A program made the position numbers and the translations under genes. From Paragorgia papillata (Eukaryota; Cnidaria; Anthozoa; Scleralcyonacea; Coralliidae): a stretch of 64,000 bases of DNA. The DNA is taken from NCBI GenBank assembly GCA_035771165.1, contig JAWNZC010000322.1, positions 10,429,001 to 10,493,000 of the forward strand. The letters are read 5' to 3'. Every line of letters starts with the position of its first letter. Position 1 is the first letter of the stretch. The notes below the pieces were generated by a model, which had not been told where the DNA came from, made no database searches, and saw only the letters and a program-made list of their open reading frames with translations. This document shows, piece by piece, positions 1 through 10,942 of this stretch.

Positions 1-700
<700 letters not shown>

Positions 701-897
701 ATATACCAACGACCAACCCATTAAATTTTGGTTGAATTTGGTTAAGATTTGGCTAAGATAAGAATTTAATAGAAGAAATGCTGGATTGCTCATTATCCTT
801 ACTTTATGCAAATATTTTGTCATAATTTTGGTACGAGTGCAATCGTGCATTATATTCATACATGTGTAGGTCTTGTGAGCTAGCCTGCTTAGTTTCA

Positions 898-1130
898 ACT
901 CATTCCTGTGTGAGGGCTTCCCCAGAGGTGAATAAAATCGTCTGGCGTTAGCCAGAATAAAATAGTATGGCGTTAGCCAGAATAAAATAGTAAAGACCAA
1001 TTTGGACAGGAAAGAGTTAGAGAGAGATAGTTTATAACTCATTCCGAGGGCTTCCCCAGATGTGAATAAAATCGTCTGGCGTTAGCCAGAATAAAATACT
1101 AAAGACCGATTTGGACAGGAAAGAGTTAAA
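898..1130. repeat. Two tandem copies of a roughly 135-bp repeat
   Basis: Both copies contain GAGGGCTTCCCCAGA and TCGTCTGGCGTTAGCCAGA, a hairpin-forming motif also present near 42442 and in part near 54160. Confidence 0.75.
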
Positions 1131-1312
1131 CATCCCTAATAACCCGCTGCTGGCGGAGGTATATGCAGTCTCCGAGTGCCCTGTTTGTTAGATTATATTC
1201 ATACATTACATGTGCTGTGCCGGCTGACATTGCCACTTCCACTCGCCCTCGCCCACACTCTCCCTCGCCCCAACACTCGACCGCCCCTAACATGAAATAG
1301 TTTGCTCCAAAC

Positions 1313-1570
1313 CTTATAGTATTTAACTCGTCGCTAAAAAGTTGAGAAATTTCATGTTCTGAAGTTGTGCGATGATATTTCTTAATCATGACAATCCTTC
1401 CATTTAGCTTGCCCATAATGCTCAGTGTCTTTGGGCCAATTGAATATTTACAGTTTTCGTGTATTTCAAGATCTGCAGGAAGAATCTCCGGAATGGGGAT
1501 GCTAACAATTTTCGACGATTCGTTTATGTCTATAAATAAATATTCTGATATTTTTCTTATTTTAACCTCA
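1313..1570 (-). CDS. Exon of the ankyrin gene, kinase N-lobe-like
   Basis: Read leftward, acceptor GATCTAGATCAG at 1571 opens a frame that ends at donor AAG|GTTTGG (1312-1311). The product includes GKLNGRIVMIKKYHRTT and a downstream acidic-helical SDELNTIR, resembling the VAIK strand and alpha-C helix of a protein kinase or pseudokinase. The Gly-rich loop is weak. The phase (2) matches the preceding exon if that ends at 2873. Another acceptor at 1575 is possible. Confidence 0.5.
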
Positions 1571-1917
1571 CTGATCTAGATCAAAAGAACATTTAACAAT
1601 TTAAGGTTTGTTTTACGCTATAGACAGCCTTTTTCTAGCAATAGAGCTCTTGTGCGTGACGTCAAATCACTCATCTGGAGGACAAGTTCAAATAAAAAAT
1701 TCATTCAACATAAGTTTGTGGAAACACAGCGTTTAATATTTATTTTCTAAATCAGTTGCTTAGTTTATAAATGACGTGAGCCAACAGGTCGACCGTTGTT
1801 ATATTGTTCTGATGAAGGACTGAGTCAACAGTCCGAAAGCTTAGCAAATAAATATTAAACGTGGTGTTTCCAAAAACTTATCTTGAATGTTATTAGTCGC
1901 CATGAATACTTTTAAAG

Positions 1918-2330
1918 AACAAGACGCCTGGGTAAGGCGTTCACTCGGGCTACTGGCAAAGTGCGGAGGTGCTGGGGTAAAAGATACTGATTGTAGTGTT
2001 ACTGCAGCAATCACTAAATCGAAGCCTGAATCGAAGGCCTCTAGATCTCTCCTCCTCAGAGGCTCTGTACCGTGCTAGCAAAGGTGGAAGTATATATACT
2101 TCACACTGGTGAACATATTTACGATCAAGACAGTTGTCAGCCACATCTGAATACTGTTAATTGTTAAACTACAAGGTCAGTCAGTCTATTTCGAAATCTA
2201 CCAACAATCATGTGCAAGAAAACCTTGATCCTGAATAAAAAACTGTTCCTGTTCAACTTTTTGTCCAACTCCAAAGGCAAAAGGAGCAAAGAACTTACAA
2301 CATGCCTTGATGCCTCACGGCCTCACTATG
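1918..2330. repeat. Dispersed SINE-like repeat, copy 1 of 3
   Basis: Shares GCGTTCACTCGGGCTACTGG, GTGAACATATTTACGATCA and TTTTTGTCCAACTCCAAA with 33915-34195, and its first part with 59918-60080. Confidence 0.7.
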
Positions 2331-2417
2331 AATAGTAGCGGAAGTAAAATCATGCAAAAATACAAAATCGTGCCCGGGACAAAGTTGTTAAAAGGTAGAA
2401 ATTGATGCTACTTGGAC

Positions 2418-2608
2418 CCCGTTTACACGGTACCGGACGAATTCGGAATTCGAGACAGGTCTCGAATTCGTCCATTTCGCCGTGTAAACAGGCGGAACCG
2501 TATACTAATTCGAGACCGGTTCCGAATTTGTCTTCCGTGTAAACAGACGGAACCGGACGAATTCGAGACCGGTCTCGAATTCGTCCGGTACCGTGTAAAC
2601 GTAGCCTT
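2418..2608. repeat. Palindromic MITE with CCGTTTACACGG ends
   Basis: Begins CCCGTTTACACGGTACCGGA and ends in its reverse complement. Inside, GAATTCGAGACCGGTCTCGAATTC palindromes recur, split by CCGTGTAAAC motifs. Related ends occur at 49898-50152. Confidence 0.75.
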
Positions 2609-2872
2609 ATTCTGCAGCGTATATGCCAATTATATTGCTAAACATATTTTTAATTCTGTTTGCTTAAAAATAGTCGCTTTATCTAGTTTATTATTCTGTG
2701 TATAAAGACTTGAAAATAGTCGTTTGATTAAAATGTTTCTAAGTTACTTGGAGAAAATGCTAGTAGAATTAGCTAGGCCATCGCGGTCCTACAATCAAAC
2801 CATGCAAATGTAGAGTTGCAAATTAACAACCTGAAATTGTATGACGTGCATGCTGGCAGCTTTTTAAAATAC

Positions 2873-2991
2873 CTACCACATTTTTCTTCGGATCCTTTTG
2901 TCTCACTCTCTGTTTCAATTTCATTTGCATCATGTTCATTTTCACCTTCTGGGATATCTCCAGAATTAACAGCAGGGGGTTTCAATATATC
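2873..2991 (-). CDS. Ankyrin gene exon 3 (acidic linker)
   Basis: Acceptor TATTGCAG at 2992 and donor TAG|GTATTT (alternatively TGTG|GTAGGT at 2877). It encodes an acidic linker (NEIETESETKGSEEKC). Phase 0 at its start matches the end of exon 2. Confidence 0.6.
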
Positions 2992-3968
2992 CTGCAATAT
3001 ACATGATTCAGTGGAATTTCAGTTATTACATTCAAATATATATTTAGTGACAACAATAGAGCATGCAATTGACGGTACTGAAAAAGATGGCGACGGTACA
3101 TTAATATAATGCTTTGCGACCTCAAATCAGCTCAAATAACAACTAAACATTGTTTATCATGCTAAGATTGATTAAGCAAGAAATTCATTCCTACCAAAGT
3201 TGATCGTTTTAAATCCATATCTTCCAATAATTCTGCAAGAAACAATATTTACTGAACGCAAAGGATTGTGGTTAAATGTACAAGTCGCCATCTTTTTCGG
3301 TACGGCCAATATAACTATTTTGAAAGATAGTACACTACATTAATTAGTTTTGATTTCAAGCAACTTAATTCGCACCAATAAAAGATAATTGTCGAGTTTC
3401 TCTCTTTCTCTTGTCTGCATTCCCCTCCCTCTCTCCTTCCACAAGAGCCTGCTCGCAGGCTAAGGATCGGGACTCCACGTACAATGAACGGTTATCAGCG
3501 CTCAAGTTGTTACCTCTGCGCTATATTACGGAGAAATTAGAGATTTAACCTTCTTTTACAGAGCTCTTTATGATATTTCTGATATAAACTTTTCTTTTGT
3601 TACGCACGACTGAACCCAGCTTATAGTCTTAGTCCTATACTTTTATGTTAAAAACTCTGATTTGCAAAACTAGTACGTATAAGGCTGTTATTTTAACCGG
3701 GTTGCATGTCAAGTTATGGAACAGTATTTGCAAAGTAGTTCATGGAACCTATTAATTTCTCAAGTGTATATATATTTAAGAACTTTCTCTTCTCTTACTA
3801 CTCAGGACTTCTACTACTGTAACAGTTTTTGATGTAAACCTAACCTGCACTTGGTCACTCGTAACGGATTGTCCTTGTCACAGAAATTAATTTCATTTTA
3901 TTATTTAATTTGTTGGACATTTTGCAATAGTTGTATTTTTGTATTTTTTTTCAATGTATTATGTAATA

Positions 3969-4112
3969 TATCATACACGAGAAGCCGTTTATTACCTGAT
4001 TTAAAAACACCGAAAAAGTGCGTTGAAAAACGAGCCGAGTTTTTTAACTTACTCCGAGGTGTTTGTAAATCAGATAATAAACGGCTTTCGAGTGTATGCA
4101 TGGTATATAGCT
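3969..4112. repeat. Foldback MITE
   Basis: Inverted arms around ATACACGAGAAGCCGTTTAT and ATAAACGGCTTTCGAGTGTAT. A structurally similar element is at 33187-33330. Confidence 0.7.
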
Positions 4113-4440
4113 TCTCAAACAAATCAGTATATTTAAAGAGAAATTTGAGGTAAAACTTGTCTTAATTTTTTTGGCGTTTATTACCACATTTCATAACAAC
4201 GTCTCGGTAACCGATTTCCATTGTTTTCCTCGTGAATTATTAATGATTTGAGAAATATTTTACAGGGAGGTCCCTTCATTGCATGGGTACTTGCGTCCCG
4301 TTCGCACCTCTCCCATTTATATATAAGTATATATTAGTGTTTTGTTTTGCTTTTTCTTTGTTTCTTTATAGCTGTTTTTTCTTTTGAAATATGTATTTTT
4401 GTTACCAAATAAAGTTTAATAAATAAATAAATAAATAAAT

Positions 4441-4692
4441 GCCGTCGATTGCATCTAAGGATGGATACCGTTGATAAAAAACATTACCCCCGCCAGCGTC
4501 AAACTTCAACGTTTCCCACGAGCATTTGACAGGTTTCTTTTAGCTCAACCAATCACCTTGAGACTGGTTAAACGTGATTGGTTGAGCTAAAAGAAACCTG
4601 TCAAATGCTCGTGGGAAACGTTGAAGTTTGACGCTGGCGGAGGTAATGTTTTTTTATCCACGGTGTCCATCCTTAGATGCAATCAACGGTAT
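4441..4692. repeat. Long foldback element with about 115-bp arms
   Basis: The left arm (GTCAAACTTCAACGTTTCCC, CAAATGCTC and so on) is repeated inverted at 4565-4690 with few differences. The centre is CTTGAGACTGG. Confidence 0.9.
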
Positions 4693-5062
4693 ACATTTCA
4701 ATGTTTGTATGCGCTGCCGCTGCTACAGGCGTTCGGTTTACATGCACTCCATTTATAAAATGACAATATTCGAAATTAATTGAATTGACATGAAACATGC
4801 CAAGATATGAAATACACTTCATTCTTCTTCCTCATTCTTTCAAAGCGTTTAATCTTTCGTTTAATCTTCTTGCCATGATGATTTGATTGCGACATTTTGC
4901 AGGTATGCTGAACAAGTATGCTTATCATAATTAAAATTTACGACCAAAAGAAGTTATTGTACCGACTTCAAAATTCAGTAAATTTATCAAAGGTGTTGAA
5001 TTAATACTTGAAATATCCGACAACGTGCCTTAAAAAAGTTAGACTTACATATATTTTCTCAC

Positions 5063-5261
5063 CTTCACATTAGCGAATTGTGAATTCGTGGCGATAAAAT
5101 GAATGACTTGTTCTTGGTTCATTTTTTCCGCCAGCTGAAGAGGCGTTTCACCTTTTTTATCGCGAGCAAGAATAAATCCTCCATATTCTGTCAACAGCTC
5201 AACACACTTCAAATGTCCTCTAACGACGGCTAGATGTAAAGGCGTACCGTTAGGAGACTGC
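5063..5261 (-). CDS. Ankyrin gene exon 2 (ankyrin repeats)
   Basis: Acceptor TTTCTAG at 5262 and donor AAG|GTGAGA at 5062. It encodes ankyrin helices NGTPLHLAVVRGHLKCVELL and GETPLQLAEKMNQEQVIHFI. Phase 2 at the start completes the codon split at the end of exon 1, so the repeat reads through the junction (GANPN then PNGTPLHLA). Ankyrin repeats mediate protein-protein contacts. Confidence 0.85.
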
Positions 5262-6672
5262 CTAGAAATATAAACATAAAACACGACTAGAAACGAATGA
5301 ATGCAACCAAGACAATAAATCTAATATATATATATAAGTCAACTAAACTGCCAAAACAATTAACATTGTTAATTTTCTTCAGAGCGGTTATAATCATTAG
5401 TCTCGTACAGTCTTATAGGGCCGCCTGTTTATATGATCCTGCAGTGTACCGGAATTTCATCCCCGGTTGACCGGATGAATTTCATCCCGGGTCAAAAAGC
5501 ACGGGAATTTAAGGAAATGGCGCAAAAAAGAAAAAACTCACCCTAATTCTACTATGTTAGAAGTTATCTCACTTTTATGCAGTGCTTTGTCTCTAGACCT
5601 GACCGTTTGGACGAAATTCTTACCGTAATATTCAAAGTTACAAGCATGGGATGTCGCGTTGCGTAGCCGGCGCTTATAAACAGGCCATTACTGTATGTAA
5701 GTTAGAAAATCCGTATCCCCCACCCGAGATCCCCCACCCGAGATCCCACGCATGCCAACTAAAAGGCTGAAACCAATGCACTTTCGGATAAAGTGAATTG
5801 ATAGGTTTTGACGTCGGAGTTGTTAACATTCCTCCCTCTTTAGATTCAGCTGCTCCCAGCATACAAAACTATCCTAATAACTATATTAAAGATCCTAATA
5901 CTTACTAAATACAAATAAATTTCCCACAGATAGCACTGAAGATAGCTGTTATGGACACACTCCTTTAAGGCGAGGTAATACGGGCAACATATTTCTTCAA
6001 CTTGAAAAGCGTTGTTGCACGTATTACCACCCACTCATTGTTACGTGACAATGTTTAAGGTGGTACGTAATACGTGCAACGCGCTTTACAACGCTTTTCA
6101 AGTTGAAGAAAAACGTTGCCCGTATTACCTCACCTAAATGTTGCCCGTATTACCTCATCTTAAATGGTGAGGTAATACGGGCAACATTTTTCTTCAATTT
6201 GCAACCTTTGTTGCGTGGCAAGTTGAAAAGCGTTGTTGCACGTATTACCACCCACCTTAAACATTGTCACGCAACAATGATTTTGTTGCAAGTTGAAAAA
6301 ATTTGTTGAAAAAAGTAGACTGCCGTTCTACTTGCAACAAAATGATTGTTGCGTGACAATGTTTAAGGTGGGTGGTAATACCACTTGCAACGCAACAATG
6401 TTAATTGCAGCAATTTGTTGCTCGTATTACTTCACCTTACGGTGTGGACTCCAATCCTGGAGCAAAAACAGTGCGAGCACAGTGGAGAAAAAATTCCAAA
6501 GATAAGGAGCAGTGCTTTGCTAAACATGTTTCCAGAAGAAAGAATGGTACCAGGGACATTGGAATTGAAATATATACCTGTTGTGGGTGACCATGCGTCC
6601 ATAGAATTAAAGTGTCTGTAAATGTGACCAAACTCTTTGTTCTGTTTGACTGTTTTTATTTACTTTTATGTA
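5262..6672. other. Ankyrin intron 1, left of the Polinton
   Basis: No coding exon seen. 5935-6440 contains several inverted and direct copies of GAGGTAATACGGGCAAC and ACAATGTTTAAGGTGG, a nested MITE cluster whose motif recurs at about 45212-45245. Confidence 0.55.
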
Positions 6673-6678
6673 AATATG

Positions 6679-6909
6679 AGTAGTAGGAAAGGGCCGGTTC
6701 TAGCGCACTTTTGGTTTTATCGTTTTGGCAACGCCTTGGCGCCATTTTACCACCTTACTCATGTGCGCCATCCTGAACCTTTTCAACTAACATTATTATT
6801 AATTTTTTAATAATAATACCCATCCACCCCAGGGGCTAATCCCGTTTAACAATGACCGATTGCCAATGTCTGAATTCCGTCGTTACAAATTATTCTTTTG
6901 TCGTCGTTT
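6679..6909 (+). repeat. Polinton left terminal inverted repeat
   Basis: These 231 bp match the reverse complement of 25240-25470 with no difference found by eye. They contain an internal AT-rich palindrome around 6798-6826 (TTATTATTAA...TTAATAATAA). The innermost part is an inverted copy of the last codons of the DNA polymerase gene. Confidence 0.95.
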
Positions 6910-6925
6910 TTCTTTTAAATAAAAA

Positions 6926-7666
6926 ATGAGTATACACTATGGTTATGAAAACAAAATATTAGAACATCAACAGTACGGCTATGCTTACAAAACTGTTTTT
7001 GACGTTAATTTACAAAAAGCTGTAAAAACTGGACAAGCCGATAAAGGTGTTAGAGTTGGAAGAGTACAAGACAATGAATATTCACTTTTTCAAAGCGTGT
7101 ACAACAGAGGACCAATACCTGGATTAGATTTTATTCAAAATACCAGAAAGTGTTTTATGATATTTAAATGTCCGGAAATGGTTAACATTAACATTTCTAT
7201 ATTCATCGTGGTGCGCGTTATTGGAGATACCAACAATTCCGGTTTGTGGGCATACATTATTGGTAACGATAATGGTGGTTACGATAAATTCATTGGATAC
7301 AAAACAGCATCAACAAACCAACTTTCGTATGGAGGGGGATTTCCTACAAAGGAGTACAACTGCACAATTCAAAGTGATGTTAGCATTTTTGATAAACATA
7401 TAATTTCTTGTCATTGGCTATTAAGCGGAAGTTGTGTATACATTAATGGAGTAAAGTCAGCGGATTCAGATTTTTATGCAAATCCAAAAACCATTGGCGA
7501 AACATGTAGTACAATATTTATGAACGATAGATTTACCGGAACCACAGGGCCGTTATCAAAACCGTTTAAAGGAGAGATTTACGATATTAAGGTTATTAGC
7601 GGATTTTTAGAAACAAATGATATTGTAAGCATAAACAAAAAAATAATGGATCAACATGACATTTAA
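6926..7666 (+). CDS. LamG/concanavalin-like jelly-roll protein, candidate virion fibre or attachment protein
   Basis: A 246-residue protein, first gene after the left TIR. The C-terminal half has the pattern of concanavalin A-like/laminin-G folds: CHWLLSGSCVYINGVKSAD (about 163-181) followed by the closing strand GEIYDIKVISGFL (about 219-231), then a run typical of the end of these domains. Such folds usually bind sugars or cell surfaces. In a capsid-coding element this suggests a fibre, but that is inference. The start follows TTTTAAATAAAAAATG, the motif used by the structural genes. Its stop falls inside the regulatory cassette of the next gene. Confidence 0.6.
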   Translation: MSIHYGYENKILEHQQYGYAYKTVFDVNLQKAVKTGQADKGVRVGRVQDNEYSLFQSVYNRGPIPGLDFIQNTRKCFMIFKCPEMVNINISIFIVVRVIGDTNNSGLWAYIIGNDNGGYDKFIGYKTASTNQLSYGGGFPTKEYNCTIQSDVSIFDKHIISCHWLLSGSCVYINGVKSADSDFYANPKTIGETCSTIFMNDRFTGTTGPLSKPFKGEIYDIKVISGFLETNDIVSINKKIMDQHDI

Positions 7667-7740
7667 GTGGGGACACTTTTTTCGACCATTTTTTCAACCA
7701 TTTTTTCGACCATTTAAAAAGATATATAATAAAGGAATAA
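7663..7740 (+). promoter_or_regulatory. Regulatory cassette copy 1, upstream of the zinc-ribbon/PriCT-2 gene
   Basis: It has an AAGTGGGGACACTTTT inverted repeat, then three direct repeats of TTTTTTC[GA]ACCA, then TATATAATAAAGGAATAATG. The same order occurs inverted at 10032-10110, and the first part recurs at 20847-20902. It overlaps the 3' end of the LamG gene. Confidence 0.75.
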
Positions 7741-9398
7741 TGGAACAAAAACGTGAAAAAGAAAGATTAAAAAAAGCTAAACAAAGATTAGCTAAAAAAC
7801 CTGTGAAACCTATATTAACAACAGAAGAAACAAAACTAAAGTATGCCGAACAAAGAAAAGCTAAAAAACCTGTGAAACCTATATTAACAACAGAAGAAAC
7901 AAAACTAAAGTATGCCGAACAAAGAAAAGCTAAAAAACCTGTGAAACCTATACTAACAACAGAAGAAACAAAACTAAAGTATGCCGAACAAAGAAAAGCT
8001 AAAAAACCACCAAAGGTGATTGTTCCGCTAGGTGAAAAGCGCAAAACAGACCAACTAAGGAAAGTTGCACAAAGACCAGCTAAAAAACCACCAAAGCCGA
8101 AAAAACAAGAAAAACCTTTAACTTTAAAACAACAACGAGAAAAAGAGTGTTTTGAAAAACTTGCTAACGAGTTACCGTCTATTGAAGATTCAGGCATACC
8201 CGGAGTGATAAGACTGTCAGCACCAAGAGCAAAACTCCTGGAGACCAAGCCTGGTTATTTCAACAGCGATGTTTCACTAATGTTTAGTCAAATGTTACAC
8301 GCAATCAAAAAACAACAAGAAAAACCGCAAACATTTCCACCAAATTACGATTTTAAACAACCATTTTTACCAGTAAAAGGTTGTAATTTTCAAAACTATT
8401 GTTTACACTCTTTTAAGGGTGACTACTGTGAAAGGAAATGTAATCAAAAGTTTTGTGAAGAACACAGTCCCAGAAACATTAGCGACAACTGCTTTCACCT
8501 AATCAAGGAAGAGGATGGTGACAACCGTTTTTGTATAAACTGTGGATTAGTTTTTGAAGGCTGCCCTATGCCACCACGACGCAAGCCAGTGAAACTTAAA
8601 AAAGGAGAAAGAAAAGAGGGTGATCCCGATTACTCATCAATTCAGACCAACAGAAAAAGCATCTTTACCGCTAATCACAGCCTTAAGGATTGGGTAAGGT
8701 GCGGTCAAATTTTAAGTAGAATGGCAGTTAATGAAAACAACAACACAAAAGAAAGACTGTTTTACCTATGGAAAAAGTTTTCACTAAAAATGTGCGGTGA
8801 AAACTATAGCCATGACTGTGTTAAGGATGTGTGGAACAAAGGATGTGTTTTTGCAGCATCACTACCACCTTATTCATTTGGTGGAAAGATATGGATGGAT
8901 GATGGCTATCTTTTACACAGACTGTCAGATGGTTGTCCATCCCTTTACAACCTTTGGTTAGACTTTACCAAAAAACAGGATAGCACCTTTTCATTACGTT
9001 TTTCCATTGAAATGTGGGAAAACTATTCCACACCTACCTGGGCTAGAAAGAAACTTATTTACCTTAAATATTTTCGAAACGAGGAAATATCTCATCACTT
9101 TTTCAGCAACGGGTTTACTCTTGCTGAGAACGATAACTACAACTTTACTGCGTACACAAAAGAGTACAAAAAAGGAACAATTGAAAATTACATAAAAGCT
9201 AATAGAAGGGTGTTAAAACCACTGAAATCAATTGTAAGCACAAATTTTGAAAACGAAAAAGAAAGCGAACTTAACAAGGAAATTGTTCGAATTAACGGAA
9301 TGCGTAAAGAAAAAAAGATAGAGTTATATAACTTTAACATTACTATGGTTGACGAAAGGCTTAAAAGGGATTATATTAAACAGCTTGAAAAGGCATAG
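7740..9398 (+). CDS. Zinc-ribbon protein with two PriCT-2-like modules and an N-terminal 23-residue repeat
   Basis: A 552-residue protein. I choose ATG 7740 over the in-frame ATG at 7656 because 7663-7740 is an almost exact copy of the cassette upstream of the minus-strand gene at 10032, including TATATAATAAAGGAATAATG, so the first 28 codons are promoter DNA. Three near-identical 23-residue basic repeats (KKPVKPILTTEET core) lie near the N terminus. A Cys/His-rich middle follows: CNFQNYC, CERKCNQKFCEEH, and the ribbon CINCGLVFEGC. Two modules near residues 313-365 and 380-430 share the spacing W-x(3)-G-x-x-L...LW-x-x-F...W of PriCT-2, a domain found between primase and helicase in NCLDV D5-type proteins. 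No primase or helicase core is present. A replication-initiation role is inferred. Confidence 0.6.
   Translation: MEQKREKERLKKAKQRLAKKPVKPILTTEETKLKYAEQRKAKKPVKPILTTEETKLKYAEQRKAKKPVKPILTTEETKLKYAEQRKAKKPPKVIVPLGEKRKTDQLRKVAQRPAKKPPKPKKQEKPLTLKQQREKECFEKLANELPSIEDSGIPGVIRLSAPRAKLLETKPGYFNSDVSLMFSQMLHAIKKQQEKPQTFPPNYDFKQPFLPVKGCNFQNYCLHSFKGDYCERKCNQKFCEEHSPRNISDNCFHLIKEEDGDNRFCINCGLVFEGCPMPPRRKPVKLKKGERKEGDPDYSSIQTNRKSIFTANHSLKDWVRCGQILSRMAVNENNNTKERLFYLWKKFSLKMCGENYSHDCVKDVWNKGCVFAASLPPYSFGGKIWMDDGYLLHRLSDGCPSLYNLWLDFTKKQDSTFSLRFSIEMWENYSTPTWARKKLIYLKYFRNEEISHHFFSNGFTLAENDNYNFTAYTKEYKKGTIENYIKANRRVLKPLKSIVSTNFENEKESELNKEIVRINGMRKEKKIELYNFNITMVDERLKRDYIKQLEKA
7792..7998 (+). repeat. Three tandem 69-bp coding repeats
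   Basis: Copies at 7792-7860, 7861-7929 and 7930-7998 differ by about one base (ATATTA against ATACTA in copy 3). The 69-bp unit keeps the frame and encodes 23 lysine-rich residues. Near identity implies recent expansion. Confidence 0.95.
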
Positions 9399-9414
9399 TT
9401 CCTATTTTTAAAAT

Positions 9415-9441
9415 ATTTCATATATTTAAAATATATGAAAT
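9415..9441. terminator. Hairpin between convergent gene ends
   Basis: ATTTCATATA and TATATGAAAT form a 10-bp stem with a 7-base loop between the stops of the plus gene (9398) and minus gene (9454). The same stem recurs at 21384-21410. It may direct 3'-end formation for both transcripts; this is inferred from position. Confidence 0.55.
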
Positions 9442-9453
9442 TAAATTTTTTTG

Positions 9454-10032
9454 TTAGCATCTTCTACAATGTTTACACCTTTTTGATTTAAAAGTGACCA
9501 TATTGCATAGACTTTCTTCAAAATCTTTTTCATCCTCGTCATCTGAAGATTCTGGCGTATAGTTTTCTAATTCGTATGCATTGCATGATTTTAGACCATA
9601 TGTTTCAGGATTAGCTCGGTAGCGATGCTGTTTTTGTGTGATTGAACGCGGACCTTGTAATTTGAATGGTACAACATAGGATTTGTAATCTTGTTGGTAG
9701 ATTTTTTTTTTGTTGAATTCTTTGAAGATGTTTTTGTATAACATATAGTATTTTTTTTTATCCCTTTCGTTAAAAATTGTAACAGTATCGTGACCAATTA
9801 TATGATCAATAAGCATTTTAAACATATCTTTTAACGCATCTGAAATACGACCCCGGTTTTTCTTGTTTTGCATTATTTCAATGAACACGTAGATTTTTTT
9901 GAGTTCACCAACCGGAAATATTATGAAATTAAAATTAACTTCAATTTCAAACGTTTTTAGTGACGGCATTTCGTCTTGGCAGATTAGATTTTGAAACTTT
10001 GTAACTAATGCATTTTTTTTCTTTAGTTCCAT
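9454..10032 (-). CDS. Unrecognised 192-residue protein with acidic stretch and Cys-rich C terminus
   Basis: I do not recognise the family. The middle is lysine-rich and probably helical. An acidic stretch, SSDDEDEKDFEE, precedes a C-terminal basic CKHCRRC. The terminal C-x2-C-x2-C could bind zinc or form disulfides. The start follows TATATAATAAAGGAATAATG and shares a nearly identical 80-bp upstream cassette with the zinc-ribbon gene at 7740, so the two genes are probably co-regulated. It is divergent from the PriCT-2 gene at 10130, with a 97-bp gap. Confidence 0.65.
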   Translation of the reverse strand: MELKKKNALVTKFQNLICQDEMPSLKTFEIEVNFNFIIFPVGELKKIYVFIEIMQNKKNRGRISDALKDMFKMLIDHIIGHDTVTIFNERDKKKYYMLYKNIFKEFNKKKIYQQDYKSYVVPFKLQGPRSITQKQHRYRANPETYGLKSCNAYELENYTPESSDDEDEKDFEESLCNMVTFKSKRCKHCRRC

Positions 10033-10110
10033 TATTCCTTTATTATATATCTTTTTAAATGGTTGAAAAAATGGTCGAAAAAATGGTTGAAAAAAGTGTC
10101 CCCACTTTAA
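10032..10110 (-). promoter_or_regulatory. Regulatory cassette copy 2 (inverted)
   Basis: Read on the minus strand this matches 7663-7740: TTAAAGTGGGGACACTTTTTT, three C[GA]ACCATTTTTT units, then TATATAATAAAGGAATAATG. It occupies most of the divergent promoter between 10032 and 10130. Confidence 0.75.
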
Positions 10111-10129
10111 AATCTACTATAATAAAGAG

Positions 10130-10942
10130 ATGAACACTTTAAACTTTTACTTAACTCAACTTTCAGTTAACCGTGGCAAGCCTTATTCTGAATCCTGGTA
10201 CACAACTGGATGTGTTATTTACAACTGCTCTAATGGTTCCAAAGAAGGTCATGAAATTTGGCACCGTTTTTCCCAACGTAATGAAAATTACAACAAAGAA
10301 GTTTGCGACAAAAAATGGCTTTACTTTAAAAAACAAGTTAAACTATATGCGATAAGACTATTAGTTCCCATGATTTACGAAGACGGAGGAACAACCTACA
10401 ACCCAAGTGAAACACAAATAGTTTTAGATGAAGAAGTGAGAAACTTTGTTTACAACATTATTATTCCTAAGTTATCAATTCGAAGAATGCGCAATAGCAA
10501 AGCTCTTAACAACCTTTGTTCTGCGGTGTTTACCATGTCAGAAGGAAAAGACGAACATATTTTAGCAGAAATTTGTAAAAGAATTAAAGACAAAGAATTA
10601 AAAAAAACATTTACCTTAACATGGAAGTACAAACGTTTTAGGTTTACTTGTGATATTAACAGCATTATTAGCTGGCACAACAGTGATGAAAAAGAAAAAC
10701 CAAACTCAAGGGCGACCAACATTAAATCATATATTAACAACGACCGACTTTGGTTAGAAAGAACAACCAGCTATTTAAAATCATTTGACAACGCTGGTTA
10801 TACACCAAGATATTTTAAAACAACTGCAGAAGAACGAAAAAAACTAGAACCTAAAGTAAAAAAGAAAAAACTTTTAAACGGATTGTGTAACGCAGGGTGT
10901 TTTAACATAGTTAATAGCCTTTTAAATAAAGATGTTAGTTAA
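10130..10942 (+). CDS. PriCT-2-like domain protein
   Basis: A 270-residue protein. Residues about 20-67 match the primase C-terminal 2 pattern: SWYTTGCVIYNCSNGS, then GHEIWHRFSQ, then YNKEVCDKKWLYF. The remainder is basic and ends KPKVKKKKLLNGLC-like. PriCT-2 normally links an archaeo-eukaryotic primase to an SF3 helicase in D5-type proteins; here it stands alone, so the biochemical role is unknown. The start follows ACTATAATAAAGAGATG, the motif of the replication genes. Its end overlaps the next start by 11 bases. Confidence 0.6.
   Translation: MNTLNFYLTQLSVNRGKPYSESWYTTGCVIYNCSNGSKEGHEIWHRFSQRNENYNKEVCDKKWLYFKKQVKLYAIRLLVPMIYEDGGTTYNPSETQIVLDEEVRNFVYNIIIPKLSIRRMRNSKALNNLCSAVFTMSEGKDEHILAEICKRIKDKELKKTFTLTWKYKRFRFTCDINSIISWHNSDEKEKPNSRATNIKSYINNDRLWLERTTSYLKSFDNAGYTPRYFKTTAEERKKLEPKVKKKKLLNGLCNAGCFNIVNSLLNKDVS

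Larger units (their letters stand above)
1571..2872. other. Ankyrin-gene intron with repeats
   Basis: No further exon seen. It contains a GTTTAATATTTATT inverted pair (about 1728-1870), a SINE-like copy (1918-2330) and the palindromic MITE at 2418-2608. Confidence 0.5.
2992..5062. other. Ankyrin-gene intron
   Basis: No exon recognised. It holds two foldback elements (3969-4112 and 4441-4692) and a TAAA microsatellite (4417-4440). Confidence 0.5.

Noticed and set aside
7694..8248. A 184-codon minus-strand frame opposite the zinc-ribbon gene
   Set aside because: It is antisense to the 69-bp coding repeats and includes the promoter cassette; it has no start motif.
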